From a virus, in IMG/VR virus record IMGVR_UViG_3300047629_000038, positions 1 to 42,052 of that record: DNA of 42,052 nucleotides; one strand, given 5' to 3'. The translations under genes were made by a program, and so were the position numbers. Position 1 is the first letter of the stretch, and each line of letters begins with the position of its first letter. The notes beneath the pieces are model-generated. The model was not told the DNA's origin, did no database searches, and saw only the letters and a list, made by a program, of their open reading frames with translations. This document shows, piece by piece, positions 35,086 to 42,052 of this stretch.

Positions 35086-36414
35086 ATGCAGATCCTGACG
35101 GACGATGGTCACTTCGTACGCCACGAAACGGGGTTGGAGAAGCGCGGCGCCAACCCGTTCCTCGAATGGGGGACCACGGCCCCGCCATCGCCGGGTTCCA
35201 CTGGTGGCCATGTCGGCGGCTTGCACGTCACGCAGGAGAGCGCCAGTCAGATCGCGGCTGTCTACGGCTGCGTCTCCCTCCTCGCCGACTCCGTGGCCGC
35301 ATTGCCATTGCGGATTCTTGACCGGCCGACACCGATGGTCGCCACGGCACAAGAACTCAAGCCGTCGGTGCTTATCACCGAACCGTGGGTCGAGGGAGAA
35401 CTCACGGACTGGCTCGTGCAGTTCGTGTGGGGCCTCGCGCTCGGCGGAGAGTTTTGGGGGCAGATCGTTGAGCGCGACCGGGACCTGTACCCCACGCAGA
35501 TCATGCCGGTCCCGAACAGCGAAGCCTCCGCACGGAGGATCAGGACTGGCAAGGAAGCGGGCGTCATCGAATACAGGTTCGCCGGGCGCAGGGTCAACCC
35601 GGACGATGTGTTCCATGTCAAGTACCAGTCAATGCCGGGCATGGTCCAGGGGCTGAACCCGATCCGGTGCATGAAGTACCCCTTTGGCTTGGCGCATGTG
35701 CAGGACGTGTGGGCCGCCGAGGTATTCCGCAACATGGCGTCTCCGGGTGGCGTGATCGAAGTCCCGAACACTCTGTCGCCCGAGGCGACGAAGCAGATGG
35801 TCCGCGACTGGATGGCCGCACACCAAGGGCCTCACCTGTCGAACCTGCCGGCGGTGTTGACGGAGGGCGCGAAGTTCAACCCCACGATGTTGACTCCGGA
35901 AGACGCGCAGCTTCTTGAGTCGCGGGGGTTCACGGAGTCGCAGATATGCGGGCGTATCTTCCGGGTGCCTCCGCATATGGTCGGGATCGTTGACCGCTCA
36001 ACATCGTGGGGTCGGGGGATCGAGCAGCAGGAGCGCGGGTTCGTCGTTACCACCCTCCAGGGGTACCTGACGCGGATCGAACGCGCGATCACCCGCGTAC
36101 TACCTAAAGGCCAGTACGCGAACTTCGACCTCTCTCACCGTCTGCGGGGGACGATGCTCGAACGCGCCCAGGCCGCGAGCCTCCTGATGCTCTGCGGCGC
36201 GTGGTGCGCGGATGATTCCCGTGCTCTGTTCGACCAGCCCGCGCTACCGGAAGGCAAGGGCAAAGAAGTGTACGCGCCAATCAATACCGAGATGTATGAA
36301 AAGGCGAAGGCTGAAGCGGAAGAGTCGATCAAGGCCGCGAAAGAAGAAGCCAAACCCATGCCAGGCGATGATGGTTTCGAGGAAGAGGAACCGGGAGGTA
36401 AGAGGAATGGGTGA
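35086..36414 (+). CDS. Portal protein (HK97 gp3 family)
   Basis: A 442-residue protein with GGAGGGG before ATG 35086. SQIAAVYGCVSLLADSVAAL is the family's N-terminal signature; ALGGEFWGQIVERD and LNPIRCMKYPFGLAHVQDVW match the middle. RVPPHMVGIVDRSTSWGRGI, EQQERGFV is the strongly conserved late motif, followed by the helix TRIERAITRVLP. The portal ring is the channel for DNA entry at one capsid vertex. The C-terminal 50 residues are charged (EEAKPMPGDDGFEEEEPG). The protease gene overlaps by 8 bases. Confidence 0.9.
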   Translation: MQILTDDGHFVRHETGLEKRGANPFLEWGTTAPPSPGSTGGHVGGLHVTQESASQIAAVYGCVSLLADSVAALPLRILDRPTPMVATAQELKPSVLITEPWVEGELTDWLVQFVWGLALGGEFWGQIVERDRDLYPTQIMPVPNSEASARRIRTGKEAGVIEYRFAGRRVNPDDVFHVKYQSMPGMVQGLNPIRCMKYPFGLAHVQDVWAAEVFRNMASPGGVIEVPNTLSPEATKQMVRDWMAAHQGPHLSNLPAVLTEGAKFNPTMLTPEDAQLLESRGFTESQICGRIFRVPPHMVGIVDRSTSWGRGIEQQERGFVVTTLQGYLTRIERAITRVLPKGQYANFDLSHRLRGTMLERAQAASLLMLCGAWCADDSRALFDQPALPEGKGKEVYAPINTEMYEKAKAEAEESIKAAKEEAKPMPGDDGFEEEEPGGKRNG

Positions 36415-37732
36415 GCACTCGCTTACGCTTGAGCTAATTTCCAGCGAAGATGACCTCAAGAAGGCCATCCGTGCCATCCTCCGGGATGGCGAGGACGAGA
36501 CGCGCGTCCAGGTAGTCGAGGCCGCACGCTCACTGAAGCTCGCCGAGCTGATCCCCGATAACTGGAACGCGGATGGGTCGCTGAAGGAGGGCAGGGCGGC
36601 GTGGGATGCCCTGGAGCAGCGCGACACCGCTAACGATGTATTCATTGGCCTGGAGAGCGTCCTGATCGACCTGTTCGCCGAGCAGTACAGCCGATGGAGC
36701 GTGTGGGTACAGGATTGGTGCGGCGGCGGCGAGACGGGGTATACGGTGATCTACCAGCTCGCCGGGGACCTATTCTCTGCCCCATTTTTCTTCGATGATG
36801 AGAGCAAGATCACGATTGACACGGAGGCCGCGGTCAAGGTCCGGCCGATCACCTGCTACGTCGAACGCCAGAAAGACCCGGGCCTTGAGTCCCGCAAGCG
36901 GAAGGCCGAGGCGCTTATGCGCGCGCGGACGTTCGACCACCGGACATTCCCCGCGAGCGAGATGGAGCTCCGCGAGGCCGACGACGGCGTGCTCAACTTG
37001 ACGGGGTACGCGAGTGTCACCGAGACACCCTACGACGTCGGTTTCTACACGGAGCGCATCGTCAAGGGCGCGTTCAAGCGGTCGCTTGGCGAAGACCCCG
37101 ACGTACAGCTCCTCGTCAACCACGAAGGCTTGCCGTTGGCGCGCACCCGGTCGGGCACCATGAGCCTCGTCGAAGACTCCCGTGGCCTCAAAGTGGAGGC
37201 GCGCCTAGACGCCGAGGACCCTGACGTGCAGTCCCTCGCCCGGAAGATGAAGCGCGGCGATATCGACCAGATGAGCTTCGCGTTTATCGCCCGCGAGCAG
37301 GAATGGAACAGCGACTTCACCGAACGCGCGATCCTGGACGCCGGCATCCATCGTGGCGATGTGTCGGTGGTCAACCAGGGCGCGAACCCGGCTACGGTGG
37401 CAAGCGTCCGGTCCCGCGAGGCGCTACGCACCCTTCAGCGCGTCGGGATCGATGGGGTAGCAGCGGCGCTCCAGGAGCTACGCGCCGGGAAGGCGCTCAG
37501 CGCGAGCACGATGGAGGTCTTGACACAGGTCCTGGAGCTGGTCGCGGACGCCGACGAAGCCGTCGATCGCGCTCAGCCGCTGCTCGCCGACCTGATGGGT
37601 GTCCCGAACCCCGACGAGCCCGGAGACGACGATGGGGACGATGGGGACGAGGAGCGGTCGCAGGTGCTCATCGCGCCCTCCTACGCGGCGATAGCCCGCG
37701 CGAAGCGCGACCGGCTGATGAGGGCCGCATGA
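36407..37732 (+). CDS. Prohead protease (U35/HK97-type) with long N-terminal extension
   Basis: A 441-residue protein. The protease domain spans residues about 175-335: FDHRTFPASEMELRE, LNLTGYASVTETPYDVG, VQLLVNHEG (His239), DIDQMSFAF (Ser290), DVSVVNQGANP. This is the serine protease that matures HK97-type proheads. Residues 1-160 form an additional domain (SRWSVWVQDWCGGGETGYTV, then IYQLAGDLFSAPFFFDD) that looks like a small alpha/beta module with no protease residues. It may be a scaffold-like part removed later. The end is acidic (GDDDGDDGDEE). ATG 36407 is used because the portal stop overlaps it. Confidence 0.85.
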   Translation: MGEHSLTLELISSEDDLKKAIRAILRDGEDETRVQVVEAARSLKLAELIPDNWNADGSLKEGRAAWDALEQRDTANDVFIGLESVLIDLFAEQYSRWSVWVQDWCGGGETGYTVIYQLAGDLFSAPFFFDDESKITIDTEAAVKVRPITCYVERQKDPGLESRKRKAEALMRARTFDHRTFPASEMELREADDGVLNLTGYASVTETPYDVGFYTERIVKGAFKRSLGEDPDVQLLVNHEGLPLARTRSGTMSLVEDSRGLKVEARLDAEDPDVQSLARKMKRGDIDQMSFAFIAREQEWNSDFTERAILDAGIHRGDVSVVNQGANPATVASVRSREALRTLQRVGIDGVAAALQELRAGKALSASTMEVLTQVLELVADADEAVDRAQPLLADLMGVPNPDEPGDDDGDDGDEERSQVLIAPSYAAIARAKRDRLMRAA

Positions 37733-37914
37733 TGCGCGGCGCACCTCCCCTGCACCCCAGACGGTCCAGTAAACCGAAGCACTGCAAACGCTGCGGCGGC
37801 TTCCATGCGGGCCAGTGCGCGCTCACCAAGACCTTCTCAGGCGCCCTCACTCGCCCGGAGCTCGTCGAGGGCTCCGAGCGCAGGGAGCGACTGAAAAGGA
37901 TGGGTGTGCGATGA
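37729..37914 (+). CDS. Small zinc-knuckle protein
   Basis: A 61-residue protein (ATG 37729 or 37732), overlapping the protease stop. SKPKHCKRCGGFHAGQCALT has C-x-x-C...H...C, one zinc knuckle; the rest is charged. Small knuckles like this occur in head operons but their function is unknown. Confidence 0.5.
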   Translation: MMRGAPPLHPRRSSKPKHCKRCGGFHAGQCALTKTFSGALTRPELVEGSERRERLKRMGVR

Positions 37915-38075
37915 GCCTTCAGGAACAGGAGCATGGCGCACAGAGCACGCCCGAAGTCAAGACGATCGACCAGCTCCCCACGATCCAGAAACGGACAAGC
38001 CCGGTGTCGCCGCCGGTGAACGCTGAACAGGAGCGTTCGGCGCAGCGTACTGCAAGGGACCGGGAGGCCAAATGA
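37911..38075 (+). CDS. 54-residue hydrophilic protein
   Basis: ATGA overlaps on both sides. Gln/Glu/Pro-rich, without secondary structure signals except a short C-terminal helix (NAEQERSAQRTARDREAK). Could be a scaffold fragment or decoration aid. No family. Confidence 0.45.
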   Translation: MSLQEQEHGAQSTPEVKTIDQLPTIQKRTSPVSPPVNAEQERSAQRTARDREAK

Positions 38076-39271
38076 CCGAGACCGCCGAGGTGGGGCGCCT
38101 AACTGAGACCGACCCTCCGACCCCTGAGCAGCGTGCTATCGCCCAGGCAGCCGAGGAACGCGCCTGGGGAACCCTCCGCGAGTCTCCGGTGTACGGCATC
38201 GACGGGCAGCACAGCCACTTCGCCGACCTCGCGTTGTTGCGCCGCAAGGGCGACCAGCAGGCAGCTGGGCGCCTGGAGCAGCACGGCAAGCAGATGCGCC
38301 GGCTCCCCCGGGAGACCCGCGCGGCCCCCGAAGGCGTGCAGATGGAGTACCGGGTGCCCCCGGCGCGCGTGACCGGCCAGGGACTCGAATTCGCACCCCC
38401 GTTGTGGCTCAACGAGCTGTTCGCGACAGCCCCCCGTCCGAGCGCTGTGATCCAGGGCCTCGCACCCTCCTTCACGCTCCCGCCTGGCGTCTCCTCGGTC
38501 AACTTCCCCAGGATCACGCAGGGCACCAGGTCCCCAGTCCAGATCGACGGGTCCGCGATGGCCGACCAGGACATCCTCACCGCACAGTGCTCAAGCCCCG
38601 CGGTCCCGTTCGCCGGCATGTCAGACTGGTCATTGCAGTCCCTTGAGCAGTCCCCAGCGGGGGCGAGCCTGGATTGGGTGGTCTTCAAAGACCTGGAGGA
38701 GGACCTGGACTACCAGGTCGAGCTACAGATCCTCACTGGCACCGGAGTAAGCGCTGGCGACGAATGGTATGGGCTGCTGAACCTCGCCGGGACGAACAAG
38801 ATCGAATACACCGAAGCCGCTGAAGCCGCCAAGATGTTCCCGTTTATCGGCCGGGCGATGGCGCAGGTCGGCGTGAAACGTAAGCAGCCCCCCGAGTATT
38901 ACATGATGAGCACAAGCCGCCTCGCGTGGCTGTCGCTCACCGCCGATGTAGAACGGCCGCTGCTGTTCACTGACAATGTGGGGCAGCTCCGGCCAATCGT
39001 GAGCCTCGCGGGGGTCGCTGTCGAACTGAACGATGCGATCCCCAACACGCTGGGCGCCGGCGAAGAAGACACGATCCTTGCGTGCCGGCCGAGCGACTAT
39101 GTGATCCTGGCAACGGAGCCCGTGTCGAGCATCTTCCAAGACCTTCCGAGCGGCACTCTCGGTGTGAGGTTCCAGCTTCGGCGGTATGTCGCCGCGATCC
39201 TCGGCCGGTACCCCTCTGGGGTGTCGTACATGGCCGGTTCGGGCATGAAAGTAGCAACTGGCTTCAAGTAG
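38072..39271 (+). CDS. Major capsid protein-like, copy 1 (HK97 fold)
   Basis: A 399-residue protein with ATGA overlap. Residues 1-110 are a charged pro-region including HFADLALLRRKGDQQAAGRL, EQHGKQMR. Then the HK97 body: FAPPLWLNELFATAPRPSAV (N-arm start), VSSVNFPRITQGTRSPVQID, DWSLQSLEQSPAGASLDWVV (spine helix area), ILTGTGVSAGDEWYGLL (A-domain entry), and a typical end RFQLRRYVAAILGRYPSGVS. The prohead protease should remove the pro-region. A second, longer gene of the same family follows at 39497, so this could be the minor, vertex or alternative subunit. Confidence 0.75.
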   Translation: MTETAEVGRLTETDPPTPEQRAIAQAAEERAWGTLRESPVYGIDGQHSHFADLALLRRKGDQQAAGRLEQHGKQMRRLPRETRAAPEGVQMEYRVPPARVTGQGLEFAPPLWLNELFATAPRPSAVIQGLAPSFTLPPGVSSVNFPRITQGTRSPVQIDGSAMADQDILTAQCSSPAVPFAGMSDWSLQSLEQSPAGASLDWVVFKDLEEDLDYQVELQILTGTGVSAGDEWYGLLNLAGTNKIEYTEAAEAAKMFPFIGRAMAQVGVKRKQPPEYYMMSTSRLAWLSLTADVERPLLFTDNVGQLRPIVSLAGVAVELNDAIPNTLGAGEEDTILACRPSDYVILATEPVSSIFQDLPSGTLGVRFQLRRYVAAILGRYPSGVSYMAGSGMKVATGFK

Positions 39272-39281
39272 TAAGTAGCGC

Positions 39282-39352
39282 TGCGGCGTAGTGGAACGGG
39301 ACCATGCTGGCCTCATAAGCCGGAGAACCGAGTTCGACTCTCGGCGCCGCCA
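39282..39352 (+). tRNA. tRNA with CAU anticodon (Met-type, or Ile2)
   Basis: 71 bases. Acceptor 5' strand TGCGGCG (39282-39288) pairs 6 of 7 with CGCCGCC (39345-39351); the first pair T-C is a mismatch. D-arm GTGG/CCAT with GG in the loop; anticodon arm CTGGC-CTCATAA-GCCGG with CAT at 39314-39316; T-arm CCGAG-TTCGACT-CTCGG; discriminator A at 39352; no CCA encoded. An unpaired 1-72 position is an initiator feature, but the three G-C pairs of initiator anticodon stems are incomplete. CAU could also be an Ile tRNA after lysidine modification. It lies 10 bases after the first capsid gene. Confidence 0.85.
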
Positions 39353-39496
39353 TGTAGTAACGACCCGCGTTGGACCCCGCCTGCTGGCGTTGGACACCCA
39401 CACCCTTGTGCGTGCACCGCCCTGGCTGCGCCGGACACCGCCCGGGAGCAAACACCAAAGCGCCCCTTGGGGCGTACTCCCGAAAGGAACCAGAGC

Positions 39497-41206
39497 ATGT
39501 CTGCGACAGCGACAGAGCCAACGCTGCTGGAGAAGCTCCAGGAGCGCAAGGCGGAGCTAGGCAAAGAGTGGGACGACCTGATCGACGCGCGTGAGCAGGA
39601 GCGCACCGCGTTCGAGGCCCGTCAGGCCGAGACGGACACCGAGAAGCGACCCTCCGACACCGATGTGGACGCCTTCAACAGCGCGGAGAAAGCGTTCCAG
39701 GAGCACTCGGAGCAGCTCGGCGAGCAGATGGAGGCCCTCGTGGAGCGCATCAAGCTCCAGGAAGAGAAAGCAGAGCGCAAACGCGCCAGCGAGAAAGCTG
39801 CGGGCGAAAGCGTAGAGGTCGTGAGCGAACCCGCCGTCTACCGCGCCGACAACGCGCAGGAGGCGTGCTACCTGAAGGACCTTGCCGGGAAAGACCCGAC
39901 CCTCCGCGGTGCTATCAGCCGCGACTGGGGCGCTGCGGACGAGCGCCTGAAACGGCACGGCAAGGAAATGGAAGACCTCCTGCCGAAACTGGAGGTCGAG
40001 CGGCAGCGCCGCGCGGAAGCACAGATCGAGGATGAGGACCGCAAGTTCCGGCGCAGCATGGCAGCCGGGATGCAGCAGCACGGGTTCTCCCGCTCAGAAG
40101 TCAACCGACTCCTGTTGCGCGGTGGGATCGAGGAGAGCCCCTTCGAACGTGCCCACTACACCCCCGGGTCGGAGTCCCGCGCCGCACCATCACGGCAGCC
40201 TGGCGCCGGCGGCGAATTCGTGCCGCCAAAGTGGGAAATCGACAAGTTCCTGATCTACCTCCGTGCCGCACGGACGATCGCCCCGTTGTGCCGGAACCTG
40301 GAGGTCCCGGCGGGCACGAACACGGTGAAACTCCCGAAGATCGTGGTCCCGACCGAAGTCGCACCCCAGCTGCTCGACAACGCAGGGGTTGCTTCAAGGG
40401 ACATCACGACGGGGTATGTAGAAACGGCGTTCAAGACCCTCGCGGGCCAGGAGGACGTCGCGATCCAGTTGATCGAGCAGTCCCCCGACGAAATCTTCGC
40501 GGAGGTCGTCATGGAGGATCTGCTCGCGGACTACAACCTGAAGATCGACCAGAACATCAGCTACGCCGCGGGTACGGAAGTGAAGAACCTCGCGGGCGGC
40601 ACGATCAAGGGCCTCTACCCCGCGAGCAACTGGGAAGCGAACACGAACGAATCCACGGAAATGGAAAAGATCGCGGCGGTATACTTCGCGGCATTCGCGT
40701 CCAACTGGTCGCAAATCGCTCGCACCCGGTACAGCACCGAGGGTCTGCACCATGTCATCAACCCGGTCCGTGCTGGGTACCTCTCCGCACTGCTGGACGG
40801 CGCGGAAGGAAAGTCCGGGCGTCCCGTTCTCAACGCGAGTGACTTCCCGAACTTCAACGTCGAGGGGTTGCTCTCGGGCGAGACGCCCCCGGAGGGGTTG
40901 ATGTTCAGGACGCCGTTGGGGCCGAACGTGTATGCCACGAACAACATTCACCGTCACGACAACGGCAAAGGTGCCTACACCGAAGCAGGCAAAAACGACT
41001 ACCTGCTGACCGGCAAGTTCGACGACGTATGGCTGTTCGAGTCCGACCTCCGGATGCGTGTGCTGCCGGAGGTGTCCTCGGGCACATTGCAGATCCGCTA
41101 CCAGGTGTACGCCTACGTCGGGTCGCTGGTGCGGTACGGCCAGTCGCTGGCGTTGGCGTACGGGAAACCGTTCGAACCGCCGACGCTGTTCGGGTTCACG
41201 TTCTAA
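39497..41206 (+). CDS. Major capsid protein-like, copy 2 (HK97 fold with scaffold-like N-terminus)
   Basis: A 569-residue protein; ATG 39497 with AAAGGAACC upstream. Residues 1-120 are coiled coil (LEKLQERKAELGKEWDDLID and following), like the delta scaffold of HK97 capsid proteins. A pro-region shares the phrase ERLKRHGKEMEDL with copy 1 (RLEQHGKQMR). From residue about 240: GEFVPPKWEIDKFLIYLRAA, NTVKLPKIVVPTEVAPQLLD, FKTLAGQEDVAIQLIEQSPD, then the A-domain and an end TLQIRYQVYAYVGSLVRYG. This looks like the main capsid subunit. Its A-domain is larger than usual by an insertion around residues 380-500. Which copy forms the shell cannot be read from sequence. Confidence 0.8.
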   Translation: MSATATEPTLLEKLQERKAELGKEWDDLIDAREQERTAFEARQAETDTEKRPSDTDVDAFNSAEKAFQEHSEQLGEQMEALVERIKLQEEKAERKRASEKAAGESVEVVSEPAVYRADNAQEACYLKDLAGKDPTLRGAISRDWGAADERLKRHGKEMEDLLPKLEVERQRRAEAQIEDEDRKFRRSMAAGMQQHGFSRSEVNRLLLRGGIEESPFERAHYTPGSESRAAPSRQPGAGGEFVPPKWEIDKFLIYLRAARTIAPLCRNLEVPAGTNTVKLPKIVVPTEVAPQLLDNAGVASRDITTGYVETAFKTLAGQEDVAIQLIEQSPDEIFAEVVMEDLLADYNLKIDQNISYAAGTEVKNLAGGTIKGLYPASNWEANTNESTEMEKIAAVYFAAFASNWSQIARTRYSTEGLHHVINPVRAGYLSALLDGAEGKSGRPVLNASDFPNFNVEGLLSGETPPEGLMFRTPLGPNVYATNNIHRHDNGKGAYTEAGKNDYLLTGKFDDVWLFESDLRMRVLPEVSSGTLQIRYQVYAYVGSLVRYGQSLALAYGKPFEPPTLFGFTF

Positions 41207-41218
41207 CCGACCACTCCT

Positions 41219-41246
41219 GCCAGCCCGGCTTGCGGGTCGGGCTGGC
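41219..41246 (+). terminator. Hairpin between capsid gene 2 and the next head gene
   Basis: GCCAGCCCG (41219-41227) pairs with CGGGCTGGC (41238-41246). No T-run. It could tune expression by partial termination after the capsid gene, or protect the mRNA 3' end. Confidence 0.5.
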
Positions 41247-41264
41247 GCACAGAAAGGAAGAATC

Positions 41265-41936
41265 ATGGCTGCTGATCTAGTGGGTGGTCGCTACCCCGTG
41301 ACCTACCCGTTCGCGAAGGCCCTCGGGCTCGTCGGGACCACCGTCGAAAAACCCGCAGGGGGCAACATCACACAGGGCAACATCTGCGCACGCTCCAACG
41401 CCGAGTGGTTCGGTCTCGCGGGCTGGACAGATGGTGCCTTGGGAACCTCTGAAGTCGGGACGGTAGTTGCCGTTCCTGTGGAGCTTGGGGACGAGATCAA
41501 CAAGATTACCGTCTTCGTTGGCGCCACGAAAGGGAAAAAAGTCGAAGCGGGGTTCGCTGCGCTCTACCAGGCGCTGAACGCGAAAAACAAAGCGGAAGAA
41601 CAGCCGCTTCTCGCGCAGAGCAAATCAGCGAAACTCGGTGAAGAAGTCCTCGCCGAAAAACCCCTCACGTTCACCCTGGAAACCCCCGTGATCGTGACCT
41701 CCGAACGGGCACCCTATGGGTTCCTGTATGTCGTGGTCGTGCTGGAAGCGGAAACGATGCCGACGGCGGCTGCGGTCTCGACGCCGAAAGCGACGCAGGC
41801 CGCGGTCCCGTTGCTGTTCACGAACGCTCCCGTGGTGCTCTCGGGCACCGTGGGGTCGGGGTTCAAAACAAACGCGGAAGCGACTCTCGGCGCGGTCACG
41901 TCGAAGGCCGTAGCGCCGATCGTGAGCCTTTCGTGA
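41265..41936 (+). CDS. Head decoration-like protein
   Basis: A 223-residue protein; ATG 41265 with AGAAAGGAAG upstream. No signal peptide. Two beta-rich halves: EVGTVVAVPVELGDEINKIT...GFAALYQALN and ERAPYGFLYVVVVLEAETMP...KAVAPIVSLS. The first has strands separated by turns as in capsid decoration or head-associated sandwich proteins. Position right after the capsid gene supports that role. Glu/Lys codons are mainly GAA/AAA, unlike the capsid genes. No family is firmly recognised. Confidence 0.5.
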   Translation: MAADLVGGRYPVTYPFAKALGLVGTTVEKPAGGNITQGNICARSNAEWFGLAGWTDGALGTSEVGTVVAVPVELGDEINKITVFVGATKGKKVEAGFAALYQALNAKNKAEEQPLLAQSKSAKLGEEVLAEKPLTFTLETPVIVTSERAPYGFLYVVVVLEAETMPTAAAVSTPKATQAAVPLLFTNAPVVLSGTVGSGFKTNAEATLGAVTSKAVAPIVSLS

Positions 41937-42052
41937 GCGAGAAGCATGGCGCCCCCCTGGAGACGGGGGGGCGCAAGCCTATGGAGACCACGCAGACCCC
42001 GCAGCTGGAGCGCGTGGTCCCCGAGAAGCCCAAGCGGCCGACGGGGCAGCCC
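41933..42052 (+). CDS. Start of the next head gene (cut by window edge)
   Basis: GTG 41933 in a GTGA overlap opens a frame to the end of the window; ATG 41981 is an alternative start. The visible 40 residues are Pro/Glu/Lys-rich (TTQTPQLERVVPEKPKRPTG), a disordered N-terminus. Product unknown. Confidence 0.45.
   Translation, partial: MSEKHGAPLETGGRKPMETTQTPQLERVVPEKPKRPTGQP
41949..41974 (+). promoter_or_regulatory. GC-rich hairpin at the start of the last gene
   Basis: GCGCCCCCC (41949-41957) pairs with GGGGGGCGC (41966-41974). If ATG 41981 is the true start, it is a leader hairpin of the kind seen elsewhere in the window; if GTG 41933 is used it lies in the coding part. Confidence 0.4.

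Noticed and set aside
41058-41264. Longer start for the decoration-like gene
   Set aside because: The upstream part lies antiparallel to no homology and overlaps the capsid gene in another frame; ATG 41265 has a good ribosome site.

Overview
The window is phage DNA, probably from a temperate tailed phage with an actinobacterial host. It is GC-rich, and most genes are packed head to tail with 4-base ATGA or GTGA overlaps. The gene order fits a circular map opened inside the tail genes: tail/baseplate (1-4505), lysis and cell-wall module (about 5325-11743), an insertion sequence (12.3-13.6 kb), a leftward lysogeny-type operon with an XRE repressor (13969-15421), a regulatory and recombination block with integrase (15.6-22.5 kb, holding a second transposase gene), a long early operon of small genes (22.6-31.7 kb), and the head module from HNH, TerS and TerL to two capsid genes (31.7-42 kb). 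Head-tail connector, tape-measure and most tail genes would lie between the right edge and the left edge. The winged-helix and XRE gene pair at 16271-16761 resembles chromosomal gene pairs I recall from Thermoleophilia (Solirubrobacterales). That host guess is memory-based inference and was not searched.

How the parts work together. TerS/TerL package DNA through the portal into a head built from HK97-fold protein. The prohead protease has an N-terminal extension. Two HK97-type major capsid genes stand in tandem with a CAU-anticodon tRNA gene between them. The baseplate genes (gp25-like, J-like, I-like) suggest a complex baseplate. The lysis region combines several small membrane proteins (holin candidates), a GH25-type muramidase with a lipoprotein signal, a papain-type C1 peptidase overlapping a phospholipase D/Nuc-like protein, and an RlpA-like barrel. 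Lysogeny control is probably shared by a leftward six-gene operon whose operator palindrome is centred on its -10 box, and by a rightward winged-helix/XRE pair. A tyrosine integrase, a recombination-type protein and an IHF-like protein complete the integration/recombination set.

Main points of interest: (1) a conserved element of about 26-29 bp in three copies, two of them in the leaders of similar winged-helix genes and one inverted between divergent genes; (2) a leftward three-gene operon with a ribbon-helix-helix regulator lodged between TerL and portal, with a promoter that looks leaderless and self-regulated; (3) tandem capsid genes plus tRNA; (4) a peptidase/PLD pair in the lysis region; (5) repeated GC-rich hairpins in front of transcription units; (6) a tRNA-like fold with an abnormal anticodon arm. 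Several genes (RlpA-like, IS transposase, replication initiator) look broken by a frame change, which could be biology or sequence error.
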